A stretch of 46,487 bases of DNA from an uncultured Brachyspira sp. (lineage in GTDB: Bacteria > Spirochaetota > Brachyspiria > Brachyspirales > Brachyspiraceae): positions 1 to 46,487 of the forward strand of contig CASGDY010000001.1 of the NCBI GenBank assembly GCA_949300355.1, read 5' to 3'. Every line of letters begins with the position of its first letter. Positions within the stretch are counted from its first letter, which is position 1. Positions 37,201 to 46,432 of this stretch are shown here, piece after piece. Below the pieces are notes generated by a model, which had not been told where the DNA came from, did no database searches, and was given only the letters and a program-made list of their open reading frames with translations. Both the position numbers and the translations under genes were made by a program.

Positions 37201-37999
37201 GCAGTAATGTTTCACTTCCGGCGAAATACTTTCTTTTTGTTATATTGTCTTTAAGTTCATCTTCAATTTCATTATTATTTAAAAATTCGCTTACCGCCGA
37301 ATCGCTGTAAATAGCTTCTCTAACAGGATAAATAATTATATTTTCTACGCTTTTGAAAGATCTTCCGTCTTCTATATTGAATAATCTTATACTTTCTATT
37401 TCCTCATCAAATAATTCTATTCTAACAGGATTATCATATTCTACAGAAAATACATCTACTATACTTCCTCTCACAGAAGCAGTGCCTTTTTCAGCAACTT
37501 CTCTCTCTATAACATATCCTAAATCATATAATGTTAATCTTAAATTATCCAAATCCAATTTATCGCCTACATTTAAATATATAGGCAGTTTTTTCAAATC
37601 ATTTCTATTTGGCAATTTTCTAGTTACAGCATTTATAGTTGTTATTATTATACATTTCTCTTTATTTATTAATTTATATAAAATATTTATTCTATCCTGT
37701 GCTATATCTGTGACAGGGGACATTTTTGTAAAAGGAACAGTATCATAATCAGGAAAATAATAATTAGGTATATTGTAAAAATTTAAAGATTGGCTTAAAA
37801 GCATAGCATCGCTTTCATTTTCTTTGATTATTAAAATACTTTCTTCATCATTATTAAAAAGAGATGCAAAAAATAAAGAATCGCTTCCGCCTTTAAGTCC
37901 TGTTAAACTTTTGGCAGTTTTTATATCAAAATTTAAAAATTCTTCGCTTTTTGAAAATCTTTCTATTAATTCAGTATATATTGATTCATTATTATGCAT
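34256..37999 (-). CDS. mfd: transcription-repair coupling factor
   Basis: A 1247-residue DNA translocase that removes stalled RNA polymerase from lesions and recruits UvrA. It has the UvrB-like N-terminal part (GSDSLFFASLF, YFPDYDTVPF, GTASVRGSIVDVF), the RNA polymerase-binding CarD-like domain (FVDLNVGDYAVHVNYGIGKY), then the superfamily 2 motor with Walker A GDVGFGKTEV near residue 672, DEEQRFG and SATPIPRTLNM. The TRCF C-terminal domain follows. Two low-complexity stretches stand out: an Asn/Glu-rich insert at about 404-472, and a lysine/arginine-rich tail after an Asn-rich linker. Otherwise it is normal. It is transcribed alone towards fruR, with a terminator. Confidence 0.96.
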   Translation of the reverse strand: MHNNESIYTELIERFSKSEEFLNFDIKTAKSLTGLKGGSDSLFFASLFNNDEESILIIKENESDAMLLSQSLNFYNIPNYYFPDYDTVPFTKMSPVTDIAQDRINILYKLINKEKCIIITTINAVTRKLPNRNDLKKLPIYLNVGDKLDLDNLRLTLYDLGYVIEREVAEKGTASVRGSIVDVFSVEYDNPVRIELFDEEIESIRLFNIEDGRSFKSVENIIIYPVREAIYSDSAVSEFLNNNEIEDELKDNITKRKYFAGSETLLPIFYNDLETIFDYFDYGYIFIDDALKLKNKLITIIDTIKENFNDIDNMFTIIEDIYKLYIDNNYFSEIVKKSINISPFITDIDIYKFHFEEGVSFKSRLTDFLDYVKEYREKDYLIILSTGHHDQALRFYKIMQDLSPTIITENEIENNNEEKDYQDKEITDNKEINNNDNLENSENNNEDNKEIILENTSKKEEIKKDYSKNENNFYIITTQASSGFIKDDIKTIFIADWEVFGRKRKKVRKIPKVNKNLIETFVDLNVGDYAVHVNYGIGKYLGLTRKMSNGKEKDYITLEYAKGDKLYIPVEQMNFVQKYISGHGEAPKLTQLGGSAWDKIKSKAREDALATARELIKLYAIRSNIRGNVYGPDTQWQDDFEASFRYEETVDQLRAINDIKDDMESGKMMDRLVCGDVGFGKTEVAFRAVFKAIMAGKQCAILCPTTILSQQHYNNAKKRFEDFPIRIEVLNRFVTSKQAKKNKELLKTGSCDLIVGTHMLLSKDVEFKNLGLIVIDEEQRFGVKHKEALKKLRLETDVLTLSATPIPRTLNMALTGIRDISIIETPPLNRIPVKTFVTEFSEDTVVTAIERELKREGQVFYLYNRIDTIESFALMIKKLCPKARICAAHGRMTGHQLEKIMGDFINHKYDILVSTTIIENGIDIPNANTILIDNANKLGLSELYQLRGRVGRSDREAYAYMFYPSDLALTEVAYKRLEAISEHTDLGAGFKIAMRDLEIRGAGNILGKEQSGMIYQVGYELYTQMLEEAANEYKGEIKEVTFDTVIDLKHNLFILDSYIADSKEKISAYKLIMRSQSDEDIEYAKEFMIDKYGKLPKELEDIFDIAKIKIILKRMRILSVIEGQYNIYLKLDKLSKIDTDKLIKLINTKNSGVYFDKDNLNQLIIPVIHEKENDIEWKLEKIKNVILEIEGENYTADTNSKNDKNMNDNQEEHSKMSIAEANIKNNKNNRKRTVSRRSPKLIKVNKK

Positions 38000-38173
38000 A
38001 TTACTTTTACCGTTTATATAAGGTATTAAAAATATCTGTATATAATAAATATTATTTTATTAAATAGCAATAGTTCATAATGAAAAGACTATGAAAAATT
38101 AATATAAATATAATTTTATATAATAAATAATTTTGATGCCGAGAATATAGAAAATATTTTATTAAGGACTCTT

Positions 38174-38698
38174 ATGTTGAAATTGTATAGTATAGTGATA
38201 TTGTTATTTACTATAACATCTTGTGCTTCTAATGTTAAAGTTTCTCAAAGTAAATATAATAGTGTGTGGATAAAAGCGGTTAAAGGAAAAAGTGTACTAG
38301 CTCCTAATGGATATTTATATACATTTAAAGAAAATGGAAATGTTGAATATAAAGTAAATGGTATGAAAAGAGGTACAGGAATATTTTTGTATGCAGAAAG
38401 CGGAACTAATGCTTATTATTATGAAAAAATGCCTTTAAGTTATGTTGCTCATGATGTAAGAGATTCCATACCTAATGATAAAGTAGATATGTTTGTAGGT
38501 TTTATATTGAATAATGGAAGATTAGAAATGACTTCAGGATATACAAAAGAATACAAAAAAAGATTATCAGATTGGAAGAAAAATAATTTGACTATATACA
38601 ATACTTTAAGAGAAGGTAAAGATATGTCCGAATATCCTATACCTTTTATAGAAGAAGTAGATAATTTTAACACAATAGAATTCGGAACATTAAGATAA
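38174..38698 (+). CDS. small lipoprotein of unknown function
   Basis: A 174-residue protein beginning MLKLYSIVILLFTITSCAS, a lipoprotein signal with Cys17, so it should be membrane-anchored outside the cytoplasm. The mature part has YTFKENGNVEYKVNG, a beta-rich run reminiscent of small lipocalin-like or META-like lipoproteins, but I cannot assign a family. AAGGA five bases before the ATG is slightly close but usable. It has no obvious operon partner; the next gene is 129 bp downstream. Confidence 0.8.
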   Translation: MLKLYSIVILLFTITSCASNVKVSQSKYNSVWIKAVKGKSVLAPNGYLYTFKENGNVEYKVNGMKRGTGIFLYAESGTNAYYYEKMPLSYVAHDVRDSIPNDKVDMFVGFILNNGRLEMTSGYTKEYKKRLSDWKKNNLTIYNTLREGKDMSEYPIPFIEEVDNFNTIEFGTLR

Positions 38699-38827
38699 TT
38701 ACTAATTAGTAAGAAAAAATAATTTGCTTAAGTAATTATGAATAATATCGATATTGAATTTAGAAGTACCTGTATTATATTTTACAAAGATACTGCTAAT
38801 AGGTAAAAAAAATAAAAGGTTTTTATT

Positions 38828-39391
38828 GTGTATAATTCAACTATAGGATATGCTTCAAAACTTATTAAAGGAAGTATTGTTTTTTCAATAATAATATTTA
38901 TTTCATTATCTCAGCTTATGGCTGTAACTTCTATATTCAGTTTGGTATGGAAATATGAAATATTATTAAATGAAAATATACCTTTCTTTAGAGAGTTTTC
39001 TATATATGCTTTATTTATAGGAATATTTATAATAGGGGTACTATATTCTGCAATATCCAGTTCATATATATTTTCCAAAAACAGCAGAATGTTTTCTACT
39101 TTGCGTATATTCGGAGCTACTAAATTAGCTATAAGAAAATTAGCAATATTAATAAGCCTTTTATATCCTTTAGTATCATTTTTAATTTGTATTATAGAAA
39201 TGCTTATATTATATTTAAGATATAGTTCGTATATATTAACTTTAATAGAATTTTCTGATGTAATAAATGGTGCTTATGTGGTATTATTAGCTAATGCTGT
39301 GCTAATAGTAGGTTTTATGATAGGAGCTTTTGTTTCTAATTCTATACTCTTACACAAAGATCCTTATGATGATCTGAGGGGAACACTATGA
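38828..39391 (+). CDS. FtsX-like ABC transporter permease, minimal form
   Basis: A 187-residue membrane protein with four predicted spans (about 16-40, 56-78, 104-130 and 146-170). The motif LRIFGATKLAIRKLAI between spans two and three is the coupling segment of FtsX/MacB/LolC-type permeases. Unlike MacB or LolC, only about 15 residues separate the first two spans, so the large periplasmic domain is missing; FtsX itself is also longer. The start is GTG, with AAAGG eight bases before it. The stop overlaps the ATG of the ATPase gene (ATGA), so the two are translationally coupled and make one transporter. It could instead be a divergent FtsX of an FtsEX pair. Confidence 0.78.
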   Translation: MYNSTIGYASKLIKGSIVFSIIIFISLSQLMAVTSIFSLVWKYEILLNENIPFFREFSIYALFIGIFIIGVLYSAISSSYIFSKNSRMFSTLRIFGATKLAIRKLAILISLLYPLVSFLICIIEMLILYLRYSSYILTLIEFSDVINGAYVVLLANAVLIVGFMIGAFVSNSILLHKDPYDDLRGTL

Positions 39392-40062
39392 ATATAAAAA
39401 TAATCAATGTATCAAAGGTTTTCCCTTTGGGAGTTAATCAGTGCAATGCTTGTGAAGATATTAGTTTGGATATCAATCAAGGTGATTTTATAAGTTTTGT
39501 AGGACATACAGGAAGCGGTAAAAGTACATTGTTAAGTATTATAGGCGGCATACTTAAACCTACAAGCGGAACTATATATTATGACTCTTTCAAATTAAAT
39601 GGTGCCAGCGAAGATGTTCTTGCCAGTTTTAGAAGAGAATATTTTTCTTATATATTTCAGTATCCTGTGATTATACCTACTATAAGCGTTATAGATAATA
39701 TATTAATGCCTTTAGCTTTCAAACATAAAATTACAGAAGAAAAAATAAATCAAACTAAAGAAAATATAGAATTATTTGCTCTTAAAGATAAAGCATATTC
39801 TAAAGCCTCTAATTTGTCAGGAGGAGAAATGAAAAAGGTTGCTATATTAAGGGCATTAGCTTATGGCTGTAAATGCTTAATAGCCGATGAGCCTACAAGC
39901 GATCTTGATCCTGCAACTACAAAAACTTTGATGGAAATACTTACAACATTAAATAAACAAGGAACTACTATAATTATGGTTACACATGCCCATAATATAG
40001 CAGCCTATGCTAATAATGTTTATGAAATGTCTAATGGTAAAATAGTTCGCTGTTTGAAATGA
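39388..40062 (+). CDS. ABC transporter ATP-binding protein, LolD/MacB/FtsE type
   Basis: A 224-residue ATPase on the cytosolic face of the membrane. It has Walker A GHTGSGKST (39-47), Q-loop FQYPVIIPTISVIDN, the signature LSGGEMKKV, Walker B CLIADEPTSDLD and the H-loop VTHAH. The TSDLD and PV(I)PTISVIDNI patterns place it with the mechanotransmitting LolD/MacB/FtsE group rather than importers. It overlaps the permease gene by four bases. Together they may move lipoproteins, export a compound, or (as FtsEX-like proteins) control wall hydrolases; sequence does not decide. Confidence 0.92.
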   Translation: MNIKIINVSKVFPLGVNQCNACEDISLDINQGDFISFVGHTGSGKSTLLSIIGGILKPTSGTIYYDSFKLNGASEDVLASFRREYFSYIFQYPVIIPTISVIDNILMPLAFKHKITEEKINQTKENIELFALKDKAYSKASNLSGGEMKKVAILRALAYGCKCLIADEPTSDLDPATTKTLMEILTTLNKQGTTIIMVTHAHNIAAYANNVYEMSNGKIVRCLK

Positions 40063-40063
40063 T

Positions 40064-40413
40064 TTAATTGCTGTATATATGCATTTCTAAATAATGATCT
40101 AATATTACCCTATAAGAATTAATGATTCTTCTTATCTCATTAATATCTAAATTTTCATATTGATATTTTGTTTCAAATCTTTTTAATTTGCTTATTTTAT
40201 TTTGAACTACATCTGGTATAACAGCTTCAGGGAGTCTTTTTTGGCTGTTGATAGAAATCCAGTTGCGTCTTCATCGAATGTGATAAATACTTCATTATCA
40301 AGTTCTACTTTAAAAATATTGTCTATTTTTTCAAGTTCTACTATTTGTGCTTTAAGGAATTTACTCTTTATAAAAATTTCAGCTTCATAAGGCAGTTTTA
40401 ATGTAGTATCCAT
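40064..40413 (-). pseudogene. small conserved-looking gene with one frameshift, unknown function
   Basis: The first frame (40413-40207) gives MDTTLKLPYEAEIFIKSKFL and runs to STAKK. At the T6 run 40237-40242 (A6 on the coding strand) the frame breaks. One extra A would continue as RLPEAVIPDVVQNKISKLKRF to a stop at 40064, for about 115 residues. The joined protein is soluble, with a beta-rich first half (VELDNEVFITFDEDATG) and a helical second half. I do not recognise it. It converges on the ABC ATPase gene with one base between the stops. Only the first part is open as the sequence stands. Confidence 0.6.
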
Positions 40414-40607
40414 AATTTAATCCTAAAATATAACATATTAATATTATCTATATTTTTACATGTTTGATAAGTAATTTTTTTCTTTAACAAAAAAATTGTA
40501 ATTAATTAAAATTAAAGATTTAAGAAATAAAATAACTTTTATTTCAAATATTTCTGAATACGTATTCCCTTATATTATTAATATAATAAAATTTCACAAA
40601 AATACAA

Positions 40608-40654
40608 ATTTTTTTAAAAATTAAAGCCTATATATAAAAATATATAGGCTTTAA
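40608..40654 (-). terminator. Rho-independent terminator of gyrA
   Basis: A perfect 14-bp inverted repeat (40621-40634 with 40641-40654) and a 6-base loop, followed on the minus strand by a T-rich tract. The rest of the gap 40414-40620 shows no gene. Confidence 0.8.
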
Positions 40655-40676
40655 TCTATTGTAAGAAAATTATTTA

Positions 40677-43181
40677 TTATTTCTTTTCTTCATCATCGGC
40701 AGGTACGACAGCTAAATCACTAACCCTAGCACCATCAGAAATATTAACGATTTTTACACCCTTAGCATTTCTTCCAAGTTCAGGTATAGAATCAGCTTTG
40801 ATTTTTATAGTCATATCATCAGTAGTAACAACCATTATCTCATCTTTATCGCCCACAGTTTTTACACTGACAACATTTCCAGTTTTATTGTCCGGCTTGA
40901 TATAAATCTGTCCTTTGCCGCCTCTTCCTTTAACATTGAATTGTTTTGAAGAAAGTCTTTTTCCTATTCCATTTTCTGTAATAACTATTAATGATTCGCC
41001 TTTATGTATAGCATTTCCTGATACACAAACATCATCATCGTCTAAAGCAATACCTTTAACTCCTGCAGCAGCTCTTCCCATTTTTCTGATTTTCTCTTCA
41101 GTGATTCTTAAAGCAAGTCCTGCAGCAGTAGTCATAATGAAATCATCTCCTGTTTGTACAGGTGAAACGGCAACTAATTCATCATTATTTTCTAATGTTA
41201 AAGCGAGTATTCCTCTCTTTTTAGCATTTTCAAGATGTTTTAATTCCATTTTCTTTATAGTACCCATTTTGGTAACCATGATTATAGATTGTTTAGGGTC
41301 AAATTCGGATACTGTAAAGTAGCTTGTAATCTTTTCTTCAGGTGCTAAATTAAGTATAAATTTGATACTTTTACCTTGAGATATTTTAGTTAAAGCGGGA
41401 ATTTCATGCACTTTCATCCAGAAGGCTTTGCCTCTGTCTGTAAATATGAATAAATAGTCTTTAGTGGAAGCAACAAATAAATGTTCTATATAATGCTCTC
41501 CTTGAGATTTGCCGCCTTGAACACCTACGCCGCCTCTGCCTTGAGTACGATAGCTTGAAGCAGGTACTCTCTTAATGAATCCTTGAGTAGTGATAGATAC
41601 TGCTACATCTTCATCATGTATCAAATCTTCTTCATCTATTTCAGTGTCATTTGTCTTTCCTATTATTTCACTTCTTCTGTCATCGCCGTATTTTTCAGCT
41701 ATTTTTTTTAGTTCATCTTTGATAACAGCAAGTATTTTTTCTGGGTGAGCAAGCAAATCTTCACAATAAGCTATAAATTCTCTTAATTGCTGTAATTCCT
41801 GTTCTATTTTTAATTTTTCTAAAGCAGTTAAGCGTTTGAGAGGCATATCAAGTATAGCCTGAGCCTGTTTTTCAGAAAGTTTAAATCTATTCATAAGAGT
41901 GTTTCTAGCAGCGTCAGTATTTTCGCTTTCTCTTATTATTCTTATAACTTCCTCAATATTAGCCTGTGCTATTAATAAGCCTTCTAATATATGAGCCTTA
42001 GCTTTAGCCTGATTCAAATCATATTCTGTTCTTCTAGTTATTACTTCAACTCTATGATCAACAAAATATTTGATAAGTTCTTTTAAGTTTAATACTTTAG
42101 GCTCGCCATTAACCAAAGCAAGGTTTATTATACCGAAAGTTGTTTCTAAATCGGTATGCTTCCATAATTGGTTAAGAACTATCTGTGTAGCAACGCCTTT
42201 TTTAAGCTCTATTATAAGACGAATACCGGCTCTATTGCTTGATTCATCTCTTATATCTGCTACACCTTCAATTTTGCCTTGTTTAACTAATTCAGCTATT
42301 TTTTCATGCAAAGTAGTTTTTACAACTCCGTAAGGAAGTTCTTTTACTACTATAGCTTCTCTGTCTCTTTTAGTTTCTTCTATTTCAAGTCTGGCTCTTA
42401 ACTTAATTCTGCCTTTTCCTGTAGTATAAGCCTCTTTTATTCCCTCTTTACCGTATATAATTCCAGCAGTAGGGAAGTCAGGGCCTTGTATATAACGCAT
42501 CAAGTCTTTAATTTCTGCATCCTGATGATCTATATAATAAACTATAGCATTTACAACCTCTTTAAGGTTATGAGGAGGCATATTAGTAGCCATACCTATA
42601 GCAATACCCATACTTCCATTAACTAAAAGCTGAGGCACTGTTGCAGGAAGTACAGAAGGTTCAGTTCTTGAATCATCAAAGTTTGGTACGAATTTTACAG
42701 TTTCTTTTTCTATATCATTAAGCATCTCTTCAGCAAAACGCGTCATTCTAGCTTCAGTATAACGCATTGCTGCAGGCGGGTCATCATCTATAGAACCAAA
42801 GTTTCCCTGTCCGTCTACAAGCAAATAGCGCATAGAGAAATCCTGTGCCATTCTTACCATAGTACCATAAACAGCAGAATCACCATGAGGGTGATAACGA
42901 GCTAAAACTTCTCCTACCGTAGCCGCCGATTTCTTATAAGGCTTATCATGAGTAAGATTAGCATCATACATTGCATATAGTATTCTTCTATGAACGGGTT
43001 TTAATCCGTCTCTAACATCAGGTAATGCCCTAGATACGATAACGCTCATAGCATAAGTTAGATAAGATTCTCTTAATTCATTTTCTATTGAAATATGATC
43101 TACTCTTTTCAAGATATCTTTTGTCAGTGTGGAATATTGTCTTTCTTCCGAATTATCTTCTTTATTCTTTTTTACTGCCAT
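40677..43181 (-). CDS. gyrA: DNA gyrase subunit A
   Basis: GyrA cuts and rejoins DNA in the gyrase A2B2 complex, which adds negative supercoils. The 834-residue protein has the breakage-reunion domain ([21 protein letters not shown]; catalytic Tyr141 in AAMRYTE) and a C-terminal beta-pinwheel with a GyrA-box-like QGRGGVG and further GRGGKG repeats; the box distinguishes it from ParC. In the quinolone region [11 protein letters not shown], the residue matching E. coli Ser83 is Ser102, and that matching Asp87 is Gly106. The tail is acidic. AAGGA nine bases before the ATG supports the start. gyrB is not in the window. Confidence 0.97.
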   Translation of the reverse strand: MAVKKNKEDNSEERQYSTLTKDILKRVDHISIENELRESYLTYAMSVIVSRALPDVRDGLKPVHRRILYAMYDANLTHDKPYKKSAATVGEVLARYHPHGDSAVYGTMVRMAQDFSMRYLLVDGQGNFGSIDDDPPAAMRYTEARMTRFAEEMLNDIEKETVKFVPNFDDSRTEPSVLPATVPQLLVNGSMGIAIGMATNMPPHNLKEVVNAIVYYIDHQDAEIKDLMRYIQGPDFPTAGIIYGKEGIKEAYTTGKGRIKLRARLEIEETKRDREAIVVKELPYGVVKTTLHEKIAELVKQGKIEGVADIRDESSNRAGIRLIIELKKGVATQIVLNQLWKHTDLETTFGIINLALVNGEPKVLNLKELIKYFVDHRVEVITRRTEYDLNQAKAKAHILEGLLIAQANIEEVIRIIRESENTDAARNTLMNRFKLSEKQAQAILDMPLKRLTALEKLKIEQELQQLREFIAYCEDLLAHPEKILAVIKDELKKIAEKYGDDRRSEIIGKTNDTEIDEEDLIHDEDVAVSITTQGFIKRVPASSYRTQGRGGVGVQGGKSQGEHYIEHLFVASTKDYLFIFTDRGKAFWMKVHEIPALTKISQGKSIKFILNLAPEEKITSYFTVSEFDPKQSIIMVTKMGTIKKMELKHLENAKKRGILALTLENNDELVAVSPVQTGDDFIMTTAAGLALRITEEKIRKMGRAAAGVKGIALDDDDVCVSGNAIHKGESLIVITENGIGKRLSSKQFNVKGRGGKGQIYIKPDNKTGNVVSVKTVGDKDEIMVVTTDDMTIKIKADSIPELGRNAKGVKIVNISDGARVSDLAVVPADDEEKK

Positions 43182-43211
43182 ATATCTATATCCTTAAAAA
43201 ATATTCCTACA

Positions 43212-43240
43212 ATTATAACATTTTATCGTAAAATTATCAA
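43212..43240 (-). promoter_or_regulatory. sigma70-type promoter of gyrA
   Basis: On the minus strand TTGATA (43240-43235), a 17-bp spacer and a perfect TATAAT (43217-43212), 30 bp before the gyrA start. Confidence 0.7.
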
Positions 43241-43376
43241 TATATAAATTATACTATAATAAAGAAGAAAATATATAATTCGCACTATACTATTATAACA
43301 ATATCTTTTTTATTTCTGAAAATTGGTTTCAGATCTTATTATATAAAAAATAAATTATAGATTTAATAGAATAATT

Positions 43377-43802
43377 CTATTTTAAATAATCTTCTCTTCC
43401 TATTACCTTAGCTAAATGATACATTACAGTCTGACGCTGAACCGGCTTTACAACATATCCGTCTACTTTTAATTTTAAGAACTCCATCAATACTCCTTTA
43501 TTGGCATAAGAAGTAACAACTATTATCTTGGCGTCTATATTTAATGCTCTTATTCTTTTCAACAAATCAATTCCGTTCATCTGCGGCATTTCAAAATCCA
43601 TCATTATTATATCCGGTTTATCTACTGCTTCTCTAAGCTTTGTTAAAGCATCCATAGCACCGTCAGCTTCCAATATTACCTCAAAGTTTTCTGATAACAA
43701 TATCTTTCTTTCAGCTAATCTTATAGTACTAGAATCATCTATAACCATTACTTTATATGGTTTTCCTGTTTTAGTATTATATCCTAATGGTGAAGTTGAC
43801 AT
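43377..43802 (-). CDS. CheY-like response regulator
   Basis: A 141-residue stand-alone receiver domain. The acidic pocket is Asp22-Asp23 (VMVIDDSS), the phosphoacceptor is Asp69 (IIMMDFEMP), and the switch residues are Thr97 (VVTSYANK) and Lys119 (VVKPV). There is no output domain, so it acts by binding a partner, as CheY does at the flagellar switch. The first 15 residues (STSPLGYNTKTGKPY) are an extra leader before the fold. GAGGT seven bases before the ATG supports the start. It diverges from the Maf-like motility gene, which fits a motility-linked role, but it could serve another histidine kinase. Confidence 0.9.
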   Translation of the reverse strand: MSTSPLGYNTKTGKPYKVMVIDDSSTIRLAERKILLSENFEVILEADGAMDALTKLREAVDKPDIIMMDFEMPQMNGIDLLKRIRALNIDAKIIVVTSYANKGVLMEFLKLKVDGYVVKPVQRQTVMYHLAKVIGREDYLK

Positions 43803-43924
43803 AAAAATACCTCATAAATGTTATACCACTATAATTTATAATAATTATCAATATTGTCAATTATTTTTTATTATATATTTTACTATATATTTGATTTTTA
43901 TATTTTTTTTGTTATTATAAATAG

Positions 43925-45652
43925 ATGAATATATCTGTAAAACTGCATAATTTGTTAAAAGAAGAAAAGAGCGAATTAGACGCTTCATACAAAATAGAAA
44001 AAAATAAAGATAATATTACAATAATTTCTAAAAATGGAAGAGCTTTACATAGTAAATATAATATAAATAATGAATGCAAAAGAGCATTAGAAAATATAAA
44101 TAAAAATAAAAATCTGCTTATAATATACGGATATGGATTAGGATATACTTTAAAATACCTGCTTGAAAATATTGATGATTATTTTAATAAGGAAATTATA
44201 AAAACTCTTAAAATAATAGTTGTTATAGAGGATGCTGCAGTTTTCAAATATTCGTATTATAATATATATAATACGGATAAAAGTAATATATTTTTTGTAT
44301 ATAAAGATGATAGTATTGATTATATAAACAATATCATAGATTATAAAAGTATAAACGGCATCAATTTGGTTATTCTTCCGTCGCTTACTAAAGAAGAAAA
44401 GGATAATGCCAATATATTTTATACTCAGATATTAAATATAATGGAGAAAGAAATATCCAATATATTTACTAATATGTATTTTGAAAATATATGGACTAAA
44501 AATATAATATTTAATAGTGAGTACATAAAGAAATCATCAGATATAATTCATTTTAAAAATGTATTTAAAGGATTCAAAGCATTGCTTATATGTCCCGGCC
44601 CTACATTAAAGCATAGCATAGAATATATAAAAAAAGAAAGAGAAAATTTTTTTATTATATGCGTAGATACTAGTTACAGTGTATTATGTAAACATGGTAT
44701 AATACCTGATTTTGTAATTACTGTAGACGGAGGATTTTTTAATTCTTTGGATTTTGTTTATGAGAATAGAGCATTCCCATATTTAGTTATGGATATATCG
44801 GCAAATAAAATAATACCTAGAAATATAAATGCTGATATTATAAGATTTACTTCATCTGAAAATTTAGGAATAATAAAATATATTCAAGGCTTCACTGAAT
44901 TATCATGCCTTACAACTTCAAGTACTGTGGCAACTACTATGATAGATTTTGCTAATTATATTGGTTTAGATGAAGTATTATTAATAGGATTTGATAATAG
45001 CTATCCTTTTTATGAAAGACATATGAAACATGCACTTTCTTATGAATATATGGTGAACAAAACTAATAAATTAAAAACTTATGAATCATACTATTTCAAT
45101 ACTATAAAAAATAATACGAATATAGATAATTATCCTCCTACAGAATTTGTGTTTGAAAGTCAGATGGAATATTTTAATGAATTCAAAGATAGATATTCAA
45201 ATATGAAGATAAAGAGAATCACTAAAGAAGCTGTAAAGATAGATTCCATAAAAGAGGGTAGTATTGAAAATTTTGTTTTTGATAATATAAGAGATAAGGC
45301 ATTGAATATTGCTAATAGCATATATAAAAAAGATAATGATACTGATATAAAAAAAGCATATATAGAATTAAAAAATACATTAGAAGAGTTCAGAAATATT
45401 TTATCAAGCACATACAATAATATAAATAATAATTTGAATAATATAGATGAATTATACAATGAAACTATGAATCTTGTAAAAGAATATCAGAAAAAAGCAA
45501 GCATACTTCAAACTATTCTCTCAGCAACTATACTTATGTGCGAGAGGGGAGAAAGAGAAACTAGAGAAAAGTTAATATTTCTTATTGCTGAGAGTTTGAG
45601 GAATGTGAATTACTTTTTTACTAGAATATCTTTAATTATAGAAAAATTATAA
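43925..45652 (+). CDS. Maf/DUF115 motility-associated protein, probable glycosyltransferase
   Basis: A 575-residue cytosolic protein. The central DUF115 (MptE-like) domain at about 200-380 has LLICPGPTLKHSIEYI, ICVDTSYSVL, GIIPDFVITVDGG and TTSSTVATTMIDFANYIG followed by EVLLIGFDNSYP. This is the pattern of motility accessory factors (Maf), which in Campylobacter, Helicobacter and Aeromonas put nonulosonic acids on flagellin. The N-terminal third is Lys/Asn-rich with LLIIYGYGLGYTLKYLLENI, and the C-terminal 150 residues are helical with a coiled-coil look. The ribosome binding site is poor. The pseudouridine synthase gene starts 12 bp later. Activity on flagellin is inferred from family. Confidence 0.82.
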   Translation: MNISVKLHNLLKEEKSELDASYKIEKNKDNITIISKNGRALHSKYNINNECKRALENINKNKNLLIIYGYGLGYTLKYLLENIDDYFNKEIIKTLKIIVVIEDAAVFKYSYYNIYNTDKSNIFFVYKDDSIDYINNIIDYKSINGINLVILPSLTKEEKDNANIFYTQILNIMEKEISNIFTNMYFENIWTKNIIFNSEYIKKSSDIIHFKNVFKGFKALLICPGPTLKHSIEYIKKERENFFIICVDTSYSVLCKHGIIPDFVITVDGGFFNSLDFVYENRAFPYLVMDISANKIIPRNINADIIRFTSSENLGIIKYIQGFTELSCLTTSSTVATTMIDFANYIGLDEVLLIGFDNSYPFYERHMKHALSYEYMVNKTNKLKTYESYYFNTIKNNTNIDNYPPTEFVFESQMEYFNEFKDRYSNMKIKRITKEAVKIDSIKEGSIENFVFDNIRDKALNIANSIYKKDNDTDIKKAYIELKNTLEEFRNILSSTYNNINNNLNNIDELYNETMNLVKEYQKKASILQTILSATILMCERGERETREKLIFLIAESLRNVNYFFTRISLIIEKL

Positions 45653-45664
45653 AGTGAATATAAA

Positions 45665-46318
45665 ATGAAAATTATTTATGAAGATGATTATTTTATTGCC
45701 ATTAATAAAGAAGCCGGAGTAGAAGTTGATAATAATTTAATAGAGATAATAAAAAAAGAATATACTCATATTGATAATTTATATTTAGTTCATAGAATAG
45801 ATAAATTTACTTCAGGAATAGTTATTCTTGCCAGAGATGAAGCAACTAAAAAATATTTTGAAGAATCTTTCAAAGATAAAACTATTAATAAAGTTTATCA
45901 TGCTATAGTTCAGGGAAAAGTAGAAAAGGAAAAAGGTACAATAGATATATCAATAGGCATTGACAAAAAAAATCCTAATAGAAGAATTCCATTATCAGTA
46001 AAAGAAGGCGGAGAATCGGCAATAACTCATTACAAAGTTTTAAAAAGATTAAATGAACATACTTTGCTTGAGTTAAAGCCTTTGACAGGCAGGACTCATC
46101 AAATAAGAGTGCATCTTTCATATATTGGATATCCTATAATAGGAGATAAAATATACTCAAAAAATGCTGATATTTACAAAATGAAAGGTTTTGCTTTAAT
46201 TGCTAAAGAGATTCATTTTGTTCATCCTTTCACAAAAAAAGATGTTAATATAGATATAAAATACAATAAAGAATTTTTAATAAGACTAAAATTATTAGAA
46301 TCTATAAAAAGAATATAA
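45665..46318 (+). CDS. RluA-family pseudouridine synthase
   Basis: A 217-residue enzyme that turns uridine into pseudouridine in rRNA or tRNA. The catalytic motif is HRIDKFTSG (Asp46; usually HRLD), followed by KVYHAIVQG and the C-terminal signature LTGRTHQIRVHLSYIGYPIIGD. There is no N-terminal S4 RNA-binding domain, and the protein is shorter than RluC/RluD, which fits the RluA/TruC/YlyB-like short group. The target base cannot be read from sequence. It lies 12 bp after the Maf-like gene and is probably co-transcribed. Confidence 0.93.
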   Translation: MKIIYEDDYFIAINKEAGVEVDNNLIEIIKKEYTHIDNLYLVHRIDKFTSGIVILARDEATKKYFEESFKDKTINKVYHAIVQGKVEKEKGTIDISIGIDKKNPNRRIPLSVKEGGESAITHYKVLKRLNEHTLLELKPLTGRTHQIRVHLSYIGYPIIGDKIYSKNADIYKMKGFALIAKEIHFVHPFTKKDVNIDIKYNKEFLIRLKLLESIKRI

Positions 46319-46334
46319 TTGTAATATTTTTTTA

Positions 46335-46362
46335 TTGACTTTTTTTTTAATAATTATATATT
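46335..46362 (+). promoter_or_regulatory. sigma70-type promoter of the last gene
   Basis: TTGACT (46335-46340), a 16-bp spacer and TATATT (46357-46362), about 70 bp before the start at 46433. The spacer is T-rich. Confidence 0.5.
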
Positions 46363-46432
46363 TTCTTTAAATAATTAAATTAATAATTATTTTCATTTTT
46401 TAATAAAAATAATTGTTTAAGGAGTTAAAAAT

